Notes: generated by a model from the letters alone, not told the origin. A stretch of DNA of 43,315 nt from Verrucomicrobiota bacterium (GCA_963205275.1 CAUJIH010000062.1:1-43315); one strand, 5' to 3'. Counted from the stretch's first letter, positions 1 through 8,999 are shown. Program-made: numbers and translations.

Positions 1-1293
1 TGAAATCACCCGATACTCATGCTGCTTTCCGGCGACAGGAGCCGGGTCCTCAAAGCGCATTTCCGCCAGTGGTACCGCAGGGGTATCAGAATACTGGAGA
101 CCTTGGAACAAGGGTCGACCAAAGGGCTGCTTCGCGACCTCCGGAACCGCTGCGATCTGCTTTCCATCCCGCAGAATCAGGAATCGAGCGATACCGCTCT
201 CCAGATCAGCCTCTGCCTTCCAAGTCACGACTCCATCCTTCACTGTCACTCCGGACGGTGCCGGAGGAGGTGTCGTATCAGAGACATTCGTATCCTTCCT
301 GTATTCCATCCACGCCCGAGCGATTTTCTCGTTCGGGAGCCATCCCGCCTTTTTTGCGTCGCCGGAGAATTCAGACGCCGACTTTGCCTCGGTTGAAAGT
401 GGTGCCGCTAGCCAAGCAGATTCCGTCGGCATCGGCTTTAGGGGTGCTCCTGCTGTCTCGGGAAGGCGAGCCGAGAGACAGGTGTCGAACCACGGGATTG
501 CCAGGTAGCGCTGATTCCCGCACTCGTGAGCCGTCAGGGGATCAATCGCGACCCCGACCAATCCGCCCTCACCTCGCAGAGCTAGGAAAAAAGCTTCATT
601 TCCTGGCCAGACACCCTTGAATCGGCCATCTGTCACCGTGACTCCCTCCTTCGTTCCCAGATTGCACATCACCGGTACACCCGTCGCAGCGCTTGAGATC
701 GAAATCGGCTTCAATGCCGGTCGATTCTCGTCCGCTTGGAGACGGGGAACTCCGGATCGCAACCAAGCTGCGGCAATCCGCTCCGGATGCAACATCAGCA
801 TCACTCCACTCCAGACTCCGCCGCCACTGTGTCCCCAGAGCGCCCAGGGTACAGAGGCTAGCTCAGGATGGCCGCTCGCCTTTCCCAGATCTGATAGAGC
901 CTGCTGAAACATGGCATCCGATCCGTTTCTCGGGTCACACCAGAGTTGGCAGTCTTGCCCTTCCTTCTGCTCATACGACGGGGCCAGCAGTGCGCAGGAG
1001 TGCTTCTGCGCCAGAGCCTGCCAGTGTAGGTCGAATGCCCCCGTCTGGCCTGATTTGCATGAACCCTCGCCGCAGCCGTGCTGATGGACGATCACTCCGC
1101 GCAGAGTCTCGACTCCCTCCGGAACCCAGACTGTATATTGAACCGGATACTGTAATTCGCCCGGCTGAAGCGAACCCTCGTAACGAATGCGATAATATGG
1201 AGCCTCCGCCTTTGGCGGCTGATCGTAGGGAGCCTCCTGCCCTATCAGATAAAACGGGAACAGTAGGGAGCAGAGAATGAAAAGAGAGCGCAT
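1..1293 (-). CDS. Secreted alpha/beta hydrolase with C-terminal FnIII-like region, 3' end cut by window edge
   Basis: The minus strand is open from an ATG at 1293 to position 1, giving 431 codons with no stop, so the C-terminus lies outside the window. Residues 1-19 form a Sec signal peptide ([19 protein letters not shown]). An esterase/lipase fold follows: an oxyanion-type HQHG segment near residue 70 and a nucleophile elbow GHSGGG with the serine near residue 156. After about residue 345 the sequence reads like a fibronectin type III module (TPPPAPSGV, then [19 protein letters not shown]). Likely an exported esterase or carbohydrate-ester hydrolase; the substrate cannot be read. Good codon use and the catalytic elbow make the gene itself secure. 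It is divergent from the gene at 1581. Confidence 0.82.
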   Translation of the reverse strand, partial: MRSLFILCSLLFPFYLIGQEAPYDQPPKAEAPYYRIRYEGSLQPGELQYPVQYTVWVPEGVETLRGVIVHQHGCGEGSCKSGQTGAFDLHWQALAQKHSCALLAPSYEQKEGQDCQLWCDPRNGSDAMFQQALSDLGKASGHPELASVPWALWGHSGGGVWSGVMLMLHPERIAAAWLRSGVPRLQADENRPALKPISISSAATGVPVMCNLGTKEGVTVTDGRFKGVWPGNEAFFLALRGEGGLVGVAIDPLTAHECGNQRYLAIPWFDTCLSARLPETAGAPLKPMPTESAWLAAPLSTEAKSASEFSGDAKKAGWLPNEKIARAWMEYRKDTNVSDTTPPPAPSGVTVKDGVVTWKAEADLESGIARFLILRDGKQIAAVPEVAKQPFGRPLFQGLQYSDTPAVPLAEMRFEDPAPVAGKQHEYRVIS

Positions 1294-1580
1294 GTCAATG
1301 AAATGGGATGATTGACGATGCACCCTCCTTCGTCAATTCCCCACTACGGAATCACGCCGTGAGCGCGAATTAATCCCTTCGAACAAGTCCTGAAATCCTC
1401 GCGGGCGGAATACGGCTTCGGTGAAGGTGCAACCGCGCTGACAGCTAATGAATCTGTGATTTTAAAATCTCGATCTTTTGAAGAATTCTTAAGATTAATT
1501 AATAAATAATTAGAGAAATCCTAAATTCCATAGTATTATTATCGATTTCAATCGAGAACTTTTGAGATTGGCTATCTGCA
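1294..1580. other. AT-rich divergent intergenic region
   Basis: This 287-bp gap separates two divergent genes. Its right half (about 1455-1560) is strikingly A+T-rich compared with the rest of the window and contains a 10-bp palindrome AAGAATTCTT near 1480. It presumably holds promoters for both flanking genes. No convincing -35/-10 pair with good spacing was found, and no gene or RNA is visible. Confidence 0.5.
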
Positions 1581-2579
1581 ATGAGGGGGTTGGCTGAAAA
1601 TTTTTTTATTATTGTTTTGGGAATCACTCTTCTCATTGGTGAGAGAGTGCAGGCACAAAAGCTTCAGGCGTCGCTGATGGCACCGGCGCGGACTCTGCTT
1701 TTCACACCCGATGCGACGGGGCTAGAGGAGGGGACGGAACGGGGAAAGCGAGAGACAGAAGAGCCAGCCATCGGGCTGCAGGTGATGACGTCCGGACGAT
1801 TCTTTCCGGGGATCGTGCGTCTGAATGAAGCGCCAAAAGCGAGTCAGGGGCGACCGCAGGTGTTTTCTCCCTCGCAGCCTCGTCAGGAGAAGCCGAAATA
1901 TCCTTGGAAGTTAGATATCGTGACGACGGTGTTCTGGATCGGAGAACTTCCGACGCAGAATAATCCAGTGCCGAATACGGTGAGTGCATGGGATAAGAAG
2001 TGGACTTCGAATTTCGGCGGCTATGATGACCCAGATCCGAAGAGTCGTGAAGGCTATCTGCCGAAGAAATTTCTACCGGGACAGAATCCCTTCTACTTCG
2101 CACTGCCTTACAATGATATCTCGCGGATAGGGACGAAGGCTTCCGCAAAGAATATCCCTTGGTATGAAGAGGCTTTTTATCGCGATGGACGCACCATCGT
2201 GAAGGGGCGTTGGATCGCGATTCGGAAGGGCGACAAGGTGTGCTATGCGCAGTGGGAGGATGTGGGACCTTTTGAGACCGATGACTGGGATTACGTGTTC
2301 GGCGATGCTCGCCCACGCACGAAGGGAAACAAAGGGGCGGGACTGGATGTATCGCCAGCAGTTCGCGATTATCTCGACTTTGGCGATGGTTATGGGACGG
2401 TGGACTGGCGTTTCGTCGATGAAAGGGAAGTGCCGGAGGGACCGTGGAAGTTACTAGGGGCGAATAATCCCTTTGCAAATCCGTCCCTAGTCGGGGATGG
2501 CCCAGACTGGGGGCTGAGATCGCAGGAACTGGGAGTGAATCTGCTCGCCCGGATCGATTCGGATTCGGTGGAGAAGTGA
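1581..2579 (+). CDS. Secreted protein with probable double-psi beta-barrel C-terminal domain
   Basis: 332 residues starting at an ATG that follows the AT-rich region. Residues 1-25 (LAENFFIIVLGITLLIGERVQA) form a signal peptide. Residues ~30-105 are low-complexity and proline/charge rich. From about residue 110 there is a conserved-looking globular domain with WKLDIVTTVFWIGE, FYFALPYNDI, VCYAQWEDVGPF and GAGLDVSPAVRDYL. The order 'polar loop, D-x-GPF, then GLDVSPA' resembles the double-psi beta-barrel of RlpA/expansin-type proteins, where D-R-GPF and the IDLSPAAA helix are the hallmark. This is an inference from motif order, not a family match. No lytic function is claimed. The gene is convergent with the DUF4230 gene, 31 bp away. 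Confidence 0.7.
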   Translation: MRGLAENFFIIVLGITLLIGERVQAQKLQASLMAPARTLLFTPDATGLEEGTERGKRETEEPAIGLQVMTSGRFFPGIVRLNEAPKASQGRPQVFSPSQPRQEKPKYPWKLDIVTTVFWIGELPTQNNPVPNTVSAWDKKWTSNFGGYDDPDPKSREGYLPKKFLPGQNPFYFALPYNDISRIGTKASAKNIPWYEEAFYRDGRTIVKGRWIAIRKGDKVCYAQWEDVGPFETDDWDYVFGDARPRTKGNKGAGLDVSPAVRDYLDFGDGYGTVDWRFVDEREVPEGPWKLLGANNPFANPSLVGDGPDWGLRSQELGVNLLARIDSDSVEK

Positions 2580-2610
2580 AGGAAAAGTTTGACTCCGTGA
2601 GGCTCAGGAC

Positions 2611-3453
2611 TCAGGGCTGGACTTCACTGCTTTTGGGAATGTGAAGAATGGGCGGTAGGACATCGCTGATCGGAGGTTCATCCTCAAAAGAGACAAGAAT
2701 TTCGTCGTAGAGATTCGGATCGCTACCCCAAGCCTGTCGTGCGAGGAGCCAGTCTCGGACAAAACGGGCGACTGCCATACGGGCTTTTTCGCGGACCTGG
2801 GCGATGGCGTCAGGACTCTTGCTTTTTTCTTCCAGTCGGGAAGTAATGGATTTTTCGAGCGAGGTTAGGGATTCGTCTCGACTGGTCCAGACCAGCCAAC
2901 CTTTATCGGTCTTTTTCTCGAGTCTGGCGGTATCGAAGGCGATCGGGAGGGTGGGGGCGATACTCGGAGCACGGACGACAACGCGCCGCCCATCGGTCTG
3001 GATATCCCAAGTGTCGTTGATGTCGATGTGATAATGATAGGTCGCAGGAGCACGAATTTCGCTGATAGAGCCTGTTCCAGGGATCTCCTTTCCGAAAATG
3101 GTGACGATGTCTCGATTCTGCAGGGTGACTGTTTCTTCTGCGGAGGCGACTTCGAGTTTCCCGCCCTCAGCTTTCACATGATTCATTCCCTGCCAAGTGA
3201 CAAAGGTCTGGGTGGTGAGTTCAGGACGTAATTTTTCGACGAAATCGCCCACCTTGTCCATGGCATCGACGACGCCTCTCACGCCGGAGTGGAGTTCTTG
3301 GCGCATCTGCGCGAAAAACCACAGGGCGGCAGTGGTAAGGATGAGAAGGGAGCCGAGCAAAAAGATCGTGATCCAACCGATCACGCTGACTCGAGTTCGA
3401 GGGCGCAGGGGGGAGGATTCTTCATTCGTGGAAGTACTGAGTTCGGTCGTCAC
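2611..3453 (-). CDS. DUF4230-like membrane-anchored protein
   Basis: 280 residues from a GTG start at 3453. The N-terminus is cytoplasmic and polar, followed by one membrane segment at about residues 26-48 (IGWITIFLLGSLLILTTAALWF) and an extracytoplasmic domain. The segment ELTTQTFVTWQGMNHV, then a beta-rich stretch with an isolated DTWDIQTDGRRVVVRAPSI and an alpha-helical tail of KARMAVARFVRDWL, fits the DUF4230 family, whose function is unknown. The GTG start overlaps the stop of the upstream glycosylase gene (GTGA), so the two are probably translationally coupled. Whether the coupling reflects a shared role is unknown. Confidence 0.65.
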   Translation of the reverse strand: MTTELSTSTNEESSPLRPRTRVSVIGWITIFLLGSLLILTTAALWFFAQMRQELHSGVRGVVDAMDKVGDFVEKLRPELTTQTFVTWQGMNHVKAEGGKLEVASAEETVTLQNRDIVTIFGKEIPGTGSISEIRAPATYHYHIDINDTWDIQTDGRRVVVRAPSIAPTLPIAFDTARLEKKTDKGWLVWTSRDESLTSLEKSITSRLEEKSKSPDAIAQVREKARMAVARFVRDWLLARQAWGSDPNLYDEILVSFEDEPPISDVLPPILHIPKSSEVQP

Positions 3454-4394
3454 TGGAAGTAGCTGCGTTGTTTAGCGGAGATGGGAAGTTCGGCTAGTTC
3501 CATCACCTTCAACATGTCTTCCCATACGAAGCGTTTGCTCTGGCGGGCCTCGGCTGGTGGACCGGATTCCTGACGGAGAAGGTAGCTCGGGTGGTAGGTA
3601 ACGATGACTGGAATGCCGGCGAAGTCATGGACGGTGTTGCGAAAACTAGCGAGACTGCCACCGCGATCCAACAGACCCTCCGCAGCCGTCCGACCGAGAG
3701 CGACGATGACTTTGGGGCGAACAATTTCTAGCTCACGATGGAGAAAAGGCAGACAGGTGGCCATTTCTTCCTGAGAAGGAGCACGATTGCGCGATCCCTG
3801 AAAGCGACCGTCGCCGATTTTCGGGCGAAATTTGACGATATTAGAGATATAAACGTGATTTCGAGCCATCTCCATGGCTTTGAGAATCTGATCGAGTTTC
3901 TGTCCAGCGGGTCCGACGAATGGCTTTTTGAGTTTTTCTTCTTCCTCGCCGGGCGCTTCGCCAACGAAAACGATGCTCGCCATGGGATCGCCCGTCGCAA
4001 AGACGATGGTGTCATGCAGAGTGCCGAGTTCGCGTGGAGCGGTGGCGGATTTTAACTGGCGGTAGAGAGCGTTCAGGGCATCGCGACGGGAGGACTCGTC
4101 GGAGATCGGAGGTGAGCTGAGGATGGATGGGAACGAAGTCGTCGGGATACTGATGGGAGCTTGAGCCGGAGAGGCCGGAGCGCCGCTGGGCTGCGTAGGG
4201 GGCGTTGGTGTTGCGGCGGGGGGTGTCGACGGGGAGCGTTGAGCACTCCGCATCTTTTTGGGCAGGGAGAGTTGGCCTAAGCGCTGGAGATTCTCGTGCG
4301 AGATCGCCATGGATTCGACGCCGCGGGCAGCCTCACGGCGGAGCAGGTCTGCCAGAGCTTGCAAAGTGGGGCCGATTCCTGTGGAGGAGGTCAT
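3450..4394 (-). CDS. Family-4-like uracil-DNA glycosylase lacking most Fe-S cysteines
   Basis: 314 residues, ATG at 4394. Residues ~50-110 are a proline/serine-rich linker; the glycosylase domain follows. Motif A is VFVGEAPGEEEE with PFVGPAGQKLD, the middle has YISNIVKFRP and VIVALGRTA, and motif B is TYHPSYLLR. These match the family 4 uracil-DNA glycosylases, which excise uracil from DNA. Those enzymes ligate a [4Fe-4S] cluster through an N-terminal CxxC, a KCRP cysteine and one more before a PFL-like helix. Here the CxxC is absent (KSATAPRELG), KCRP is KFRP, and only ATCLPFL keeps its cysteine, so a normal cluster cannot form. It lies 44 bp downstream of the SNF2 gene and overlaps the DUF4230 gene, suggesting one operon. 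Confidence 0.85.
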   Translation of the reverse strand: MTSSTGIGPTLQALADLLRREAARGVESMAISHENLQRLGQLSLPKKMRSAQRSPSTPPAATPTPPTQPSGAPASPAQAPISIPTTSFPSILSSPPISDESSRRDALNALYRQLKSATAPRELGTLHDTIVFATGDPMASIVFVGEAPGEEEEKLKKPFVGPAGQKLDQILKAMEMARNHVYISNIVKFRPKIGDGRFQGSRNRAPSQEEMATCLPFLHRELEIVRPKVIVALGRTAAEGLLDRGGSLASFRNTVHDFAGIPVIVTYHPSYLLRQESGPPAEARQSKRFVWEDMLKVMELAELPISAKQRSYFQ

Positions 4395-4438
4395 GGGGGG
4401 GATTATAGACAGGCAAATCGGCGACGACCAGCGAAAAT

Positions 4439-7153
4439 CTACGATTCTGGAATAGCTGCCGAGAGTAGATCAGCCATGGTGTCGGGCGTGAGGGAGAGGC
4501 CGGTAGTGGCTCCCGAGAGCAGCGCGGAGGCGAGGTCGTCTTTTTTCTCCTGCATCTTCTGAATGCGCTCTTCGACTGTGTTCTGGCAGATGAGCTTGTG
4601 GACGAAGACGGGCTTGTCCTGCCCAATGCGATAAGCGCGGTCGGTGGCCTGATTCTCGGCGGCGGGATTCCACCAGGGATCGTAGTGGATGACGGTGTCG
4701 GCCCCAGTTAAGGTGAGGCCAGTGCCTCCGGCTTTCAGCGAGATCAGGAAAACATCACCTTCACCTCGCTGGAAACGCTCGACGAGATCCTGTCGGTCGC
4801 GGGTGGCGCCGGTGAGTTTCAGATAGGGGATTCCTTGCTCGACGAGATGAGCCTCGATCAGGTCGAGCATGGTCGTGAATTGAGAGAAGAGCAGAGTGCG
4901 GTGGCCTTCTTCACGGAGAGTCTCCAGCATGTCGATGAGATATTCGAACTTTGCGGACGCTACATCTGCGTGCTTGTCATGGAGCAATTGTGGATGGCAG
5001 CAAATCTGGCGGAGTTTCAGCAGGGCGTCGAGGAAGACGATCTGGGCTTCACGTCCGTGCATGGCCAGAGCTTGGCGGACGTGTTTGTCCATGGTGGAGC
5101 GGACGGTCTCGTAGAGATCGCTTTGCCCTTCGCCCATCGCGATGGGATGCAAAATTTCGGTTTTCGGAGGCAACTCTTTGGCTACTTCCTGTTTCGTCCG
5201 ACGTAGGATGAGGGGGCCGACGCGGCGGGTAAGGGCCTCGCGCTTGGATTCGTTACCGTTTTTCTCGATGGAGGTGCGGTAGGTATCGCGAAAGGTCTCC
5301 TGAGACCCGAGCCAGCCGGGCATGAGGAAATGAAACAGGCTCCAGAGTTCGCCGAGATGGTTTTCGACCGGGGTACCCGAGAGGCAAAGGCGATGCTGCG
5401 AGCGCAATCTGGCGGCGGCTTGTGTCACCTGAGCATCAGGATTTTTGATGTACTGCGCCTCGTCGAGGATGAGTAGATGAAATTCGTGCTCGCACAGAGT
5501 CTCCTGGTCGCGATGCAGCAGCGCGTAGGAGGTGAGGGCGAGATCGCACTCTCGGATTAGCCGAAAGCGCTGATGACGCTGAGCTCCCTGGAGAATGAGA
5601 GTGCGCAGGGAAGGGGCAAATTTTGCGGCTTCGCGCTGCCAGTTGGTGACGACGCTGGTGGGGGCGACGACGAGGGAAGGGAGGCCCCTGCTGCGTCCCG
5701 ATTCGATTTCGGCGAGGATGTGAGCTAGGGTTTGGAGCGTTTTCCCTAGGCCCATATCGTCAGCGAGGATGCCATTCAGCCCGTGGGCGTGGAGGAGCTG
5801 CATCCAGCGAAATCCCGCTCGCTGATAGTCGCGTAGCTCGGCACGCAGTCCACTCGGTGGTGTGAGCCGGGCGTCGGAAAAGGGTTCGCTCAGAGCGATC
5901 GCCAGATGAGAGAGTTCGTCGGGGGCTTCTGCCGGGAGCGATTCTTCCGACAGCGCCTCCGCGACCTGGAGGGCGTCGAGTTTAGCCAGCCGAAGAGGAG
6001 CTGGGCCAGAGAAGTGAAACTCGGTCAATTCGCCGAGGATGGAGAGGATGCGGCGGAAGCGTCCGACAGGCAGAACGAGGCTGCGACCGTCGGGAAGAAA
6101 GACGAGAAACTCCTGCCCGGCTGGCATTCCGGCAGTGGATTCAAGAAAACGGTTTTTCACGAGGGCCGCGAGAATCGGCTGAAGTTCGAAGCGCTCGCCG
6201 TCGATTTCAAAACCAGCGGAAAGGTGGAACCAGCCCTTTCCCTCATCGACGATCTCCGCACGCCAGCCCTCGGTGTGAAAGACGAGCGGAGCATGACCGA
6301 CATCGGGTGCAAAGCGGACCTCCCAGCGGCGGCGTTCGAGAGCGGCGACTCCCTCGTGTCGAAAGCGTTTCCAATAGAATTCCGGATGAGGCCATTTCTC
6401 CCGATCCGGTGCCCAGAGTGGGCCGTCGCTGTCGGGACGATCTAGGCGGCGGAGCGACTGAGGAGGCTCGCCCGCGTCGGGTCGCAGGTCGAGAGCGTAA
6501 AGGGTATTCAGCGCCTGGCTTTCCGCTGCGCGATCTCGCCGAATTTTCTCCGTCGGCGTGACGATGGGTGGTAGAGAGCCGCTGGGATCGAGCGGTACGT
6601 TGCGATCCCCATAGACAGCCCAGGCTTCGGCGAAAACCTCGGGCAGCCAGGTGAGGCGTTCTCCGTCCGGACGACGGCGCACGCGCAGGAGGAAAGAGGG
6701 TTGGGTGTCGAACTCGACCCTCTTTGATGAGGCGGTTTCGATGGATTCTTCGCGCCCAATTGAAAGCGTCTGACCCGTGGTCATTCGCTCGACGAGCGGT
6801 GTTTCTCCGAATGCCTGCCGAATGCGTACGCCTTTGCCTTTGAGTAAATAGAGCAGCAAGGCAGCCGCGTGGCTGCAGTTAGTGCCGACCGCGCAGCGAC
6901 AGTCGCCTTCCAGAGTCAGCGAGTCGCCATCACGCCAGATCGCAAGCACAGGATGAAACAGCGTGCCGTCTTTTTCAGTGACGATGGCGCGGAGTTCGGC
7001 GTCTCCGGTTTTCAGCATCTCGCCTTTCACCTGAGTGAGCTGCCGACCTGAGACGAGTCTCTGTCCGGCAACGAGGGCGCTACCGTCGAAGCGATCCTGC
7101 CAAGACTTGGCTTCTAGATAAGATATTAGTTCGGCGATGGAAATCGGGGACAT
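4439..7153 (-). CDS. SNF2-family helicase with N-terminal SWIM zinc finger
   Basis: 904 residues from the ATG at 7153; a GTG at 7171 is also possible but the ATG is preferred. Near residues 84-93 is a SWIM-type zinc site (CRCAVGTNCSH). The middle region has no clear motif. The ATPase core starts with Walker A in ADDMGLGKTLQTL (about residue 470) and has DEAQ Walker B (LLILDEAQYIKNP), SGTPVENHLGELWSLF and the C-terminal lobe LLFSQFTTMLDLI, ISLKAGGTGLTLTGAD and TDRAYRIGQ. This is the bacterial HepA/SNF2 translocase architecture: ATP-driven remodelling of protein-DNA or nucleic-acid complexes. Length and all motifs are intact. Its neighbour, the uracil-DNA glycosylase, makes a DNA-repair role attractive but unproven. 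Confidence 0.92.
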   Translation of the reverse strand: MSPISIAELISYLEAKSWQDRFDGSALVAGQRLVSGRQLTQVKGEMLKTGDAELRAIVTEKDGTLFHPVLAIWRDGDSLTLEGDCRCAVGTNCSHAAALLLYLLKGKGVRIRQAFGETPLVERMTTGQTLSIGREESIETASSKRVEFDTQPSFLLRVRRRPDGERLTWLPEVFAEAWAVYGDRNVPLDPSGSLPPIVTPTEKIRRDRAAESQALNTLYALDLRPDAGEPPQSLRRLDRPDSDGPLWAPDREKWPHPEFYWKRFRHEGVAALERRRWEVRFAPDVGHAPLVFHTEGWRAEIVDEGKGWFHLSAGFEIDGERFELQPILAALVKNRFLESTAGMPAGQEFLVFLPDGRSLVLPVGRFRRILSILGELTEFHFSGPAPLRLAKLDALQVAEALSEESLPAEAPDELSHLAIALSEPFSDARLTPPSGLRAELRDYQRAGFRWMQLLHAHGLNGILADDMGLGKTLQTLAHILAEIESGRSRGLPSLVVAPTSVVTNWQREAAKFAPSLRTLILQGAQRHQRFRLIRECDLALTSYALLHRDQETLCEHEFHLLILDEAQYIKNPDAQVTQAAARLRSQHRLCLSGTPVENHLGELWSLFHFLMPGWLGSQETFRDTYRTSIEKNGNESKREALTRRVGPLILRRTKQEVAKELPPKTEILHPIAMGEGQSDLYETVRSTMDKHVRQALAMHGREAQIVFLDALLKLRQICCHPQLLHDKHADVASAKFEYLIDMLETLREEGHRTLLFSQFTTMLDLIEAHLVEQGIPYLKLTGATRDRQDLVERFQRGEGDVFLISLKAGGTGLTLTGADTVIHYDPWWNPAAENQATDRAYRIGQDKPVFVHKLICQNTVEERIQKMQEKKDDLASALLSGATTGLSLTPDTMADLLSAAIPES

Positions 7154-7187
7154 GCTCGTGAGTATCGTCACGACGGATTCGTGCGGG

Positions 7188-7523
7188 TCAAGCGCGATGA
7201 ATCCACCAGTCGATCAGGCAGGCTACGGCGAGAAGCAAGTTCGCGAGATTGTAGAGACGGAAGGGGAGCACGAACTGGAGCAATATCGCGTATCCGGCGA
7301 AGGTAAACACCACGGCACTGCGAAAATCCACACCAAAGTACTGAGTGAAAATCAGAGTGGTGAGCCAGAGTGCTTTCGCGAGATAGGCCCACTTTGCGGC
7401 AGCTAAGGCCGGGATTTTGCCACCGTGGTATTTGGCGAAAACGTCGTCCTTTTTCGCGATCCACACCCGGTATTCGAGATCGAGATGGACGAGAGCGATG
7501 ACGATGAGCAGGATGGTAAACAT
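7188..7523 (-). CDS. Small multi-pass membrane protein
   Basis: 111 residues, ATG at 7523. Four hydrophobic stretches are visible: residues 2-12 (FTILLIVIALV), about 47-60 (LAKALWLTTLIFTQ), about 68-88 (SAVVFTFAGYAILLQFVL) and about 93-106 (LANLLLAVACLIDWW). It is probably a three- or four-span inner-membrane protein with short charged loops. I do not recognise the family. It sits 34 bp upstream of the helicase start on the same strand and may be the first gene of that operon, though this may only be proximity. Confidence 0.6.
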   Translation of the reverse strand: MFTILLIVIALVHLDLEYRVWIAKKDDVFAKYHGGKIPALAAAKWAYLAKALWLTTLIFTQYFGVDFRSAVVFTFAGYAILLQFVLPFRLYNLANLLLAVACLIDWWIHRA

Positions 7524-7631
7524 GGGACTTGGCCGAATGGCTCTACCTTGAGCGAATTTTCTCCATCACTCAAGACGGCAGTGCAAAGAATGCCGAGGAG
7601 GACCCAGTGCCACCAACGGCACGAAAGGTAG

Positions 7632-7689
7632 CACAGACAATCTTGTCTGTGGCCTCGCGCGGAAAGACTCAGACAAGATTGTCTGAGTC
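7632..7689. repeat. Pair of near-perfect palindromes in mutually inverted orientation
   Basis: Two hairpins lie 14 bp apart in the gap between a minus and a plus gene. The first has a 9-bp stem CACAGACAA / TTGTCTGTG with a TC loop (7632-7651). The second has an 11-bp stem GACTCAGACAA / TTGTCTGAGTC with a GA loop (7666-7689). The 16-base core of the second (CAGACAAGATTGTCTG) is the exact reverse complement of the core of the first. The layout is that of a REP/BIME-like intergenic repeat. There is no U-tract, so terminator function is not supported. Confidence 0.75.
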
Positions 7690-7908
7690 ACATTTGGCCA
7701 TCGGAAGTGCAAATGAATCCGCGTTCACTTAATCGTCAATGGTTTGAAGTGATGAAGGCTCCCTGATTGAATCGTGATTTTAATGATGTTTACTTGTGCT
7801 CTTGAGGGACTAGTGTATCGGCAATCGGATGGCCCATATTCCAAGATCCCCGCAGATTGTTTGTTGGATTGGCTTGCGGTCAAGCCGGGCGAATGGCATT
7901 CTCGCGGT

Positions 7909-8343
7909 ATGAAAATTTGTTTCGTTTCGATCTTCTTAGGGGGCCTTCTTTTCTCGCTCGCCATGCTAGGATGGGCGACAACTCAATCATCTTACGCAAT
8001 GAATGCCGCTGGAGATGTAGAATCGATTCATCGGCTGAGCACCCCCACAATTCAGGATGCTCTCGCTCGGCGTCTTGCGAAGGCGGTTCGCGAGTCGGGC
8101 GTTCTTTCTTCTTTGCCGAAAGGAGTCACGATCAACTTCGAGATTACAGGTGAAAAAGAAGGGACATGGTATCCCTTCGCGATGAGAGAAGTTCACGGTC
8201 CTAGCTCGGGAGCTGACTCCGATGTCTCTCCTGCACTCGCTCACTTCTACGTCCACGAATCTACCGGCGAAATCCAGTGGTATGATCCCGTTAACGATCA
8301 GCGTCGCTCCTTCGCCGACTTTGTGAAAAGCTGGAAGGAATAA
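7909..8343 (+). CDS. Small secreted protein of unknown function
   Basis: The frame is open from 7774 but the ATG at 7909 gives a clean Sec signal peptide (MKICFVSIFLGGLLFSLAMLG, then a small-residue region ending SSYA), so this start was chosen; the mature part is about 115 residues. The mature region has an amphipathic helix (IQDALARRLAKAVRES), then a beta-rich part (VTINFEITGEKEGTWYPFAM) and a C-terminal strand-turn pattern (FYVHESTGEIQWYDPVNDQ). No family was recognised. The gene is convergent with the HNH gene and has no same-strand neighbour. Confidence 0.65.
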   Translation: MKICFVSIFLGGLLFSLAMLGWATTQSSYAMNAAGDVESIHRLSTPTIQDALARRLAKAVRESGVLSSLPKGVTINFEITGEKEGTWYPFAMREVHGPSSGADSDVSPALAHFYVHESTGEIQWYDPVNDQRRSFADFVKSWKE

Positions 8344-8411
8344 CTGGCGGGGATTTATCGGACCGCAAAGCGGAGCGTGATCATCACATTTTCGAACATC
8401 ATTGGATACTG

Positions 8412-8999
8412 TTATAGCTTGTCTTTGCTGGACACCTCATCGCAGGCCTGCTTCGGAAACTTGGAAATCAGCCACTTCAGCACTTCAAGCTGGTCTGCAT
8501 TGGAAGCGCGACGAATCTGAATCAATAATTTCTCGGACTTTGGTCGCTGCAAAGTGATATTGGATGCTCCCTCGTTGCATACAGAACAAATCGCACGAAG
8601 ATTGCTTGGGTCGTCCGTCCCACCAACTGACTTATCAACAATATGACCGATATGTAGCCGTGTTCTGCGGTTTGGGTCATCTGGGTGTGGCTCGCCTGCT
8701 ACCGCTCCACACATCTGGCAAGTAAAGCCGTTCCGATCCAAAACGAAGGCTCTCGTCTCCTTGGAAATAGAGCGTTCAAAAGCGGGCTTCGGAGCTGGGT
8801 CGAGGAGAAGATACTGTCCGGGCTTCAAATCATCGCGATCATTATGGGTGAGTATCTGATAGCCTTCTTCGGTCCTCAACTCGCGCACTCTACGCGCCCA
8901 CTCAGTGATGCCTCCGGCAACGTCGCGGAGTTCGTTGGAATTCTGTATCTCGCCGATATGTCTGAGAAAGTGTGCCCTAAGATTGTCTCGCGCTCCCAT
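8412..8999 (-). CDS. HNH endonuclease, probable restriction enzyme of a type II system
   Basis: 195 residues, ATG at 8999. The N-terminal ~75 residues are charged and helical (FLRHIGEIQNSNELRDVAGG). The C-terminal half carries an HNH/McrA-type site: FTCQMCGA (first zinc CxxC), LHIGHIVDKSVGGTDD (the catalytic His region), then NLRAICSVCNEG (second CxxC and Asn). HNH enzymes cut DNA with a single metal ion. The start is only 6 bp after the stop of the C5-methyltransferase gene on the same strand, the usual layout of a type II restriction-modification pair. The cognate sequence cannot be read from the protein. Confidence 0.85.
   Translation of the reverse strand: MGARDNLRAHFLRHIGEIQNSNELRDVAGGITEWARRVRELRTEEGYQILTHNDRDDLKPGQYLLLDPAPKPAFERSISKETRAFVLDRNGFTCQMCGAVAGEPHPDDPNRRTRLHIGHIVDKSVGGTDDPSNLRAICSVCNEGASNITLQRPKSEKLLIQIRRASNADQLEVLKWLISKFPKQACDEVSSKDKL

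Noticed and set aside
69..1280. Plus-strand open frames in the first 1.3 kb
   Set aside because: Overlapping, Arg/Pro/Ser-rich and without motifs. The minus strand is continuously open with a signal peptide and GHSGGG elbow.
1702..2478. Minus-strand open frame opposite the barrel-like secreted protein
   Set aside because: Ser/Arg/Pro-rich antisense texture, no motif, no credible start.
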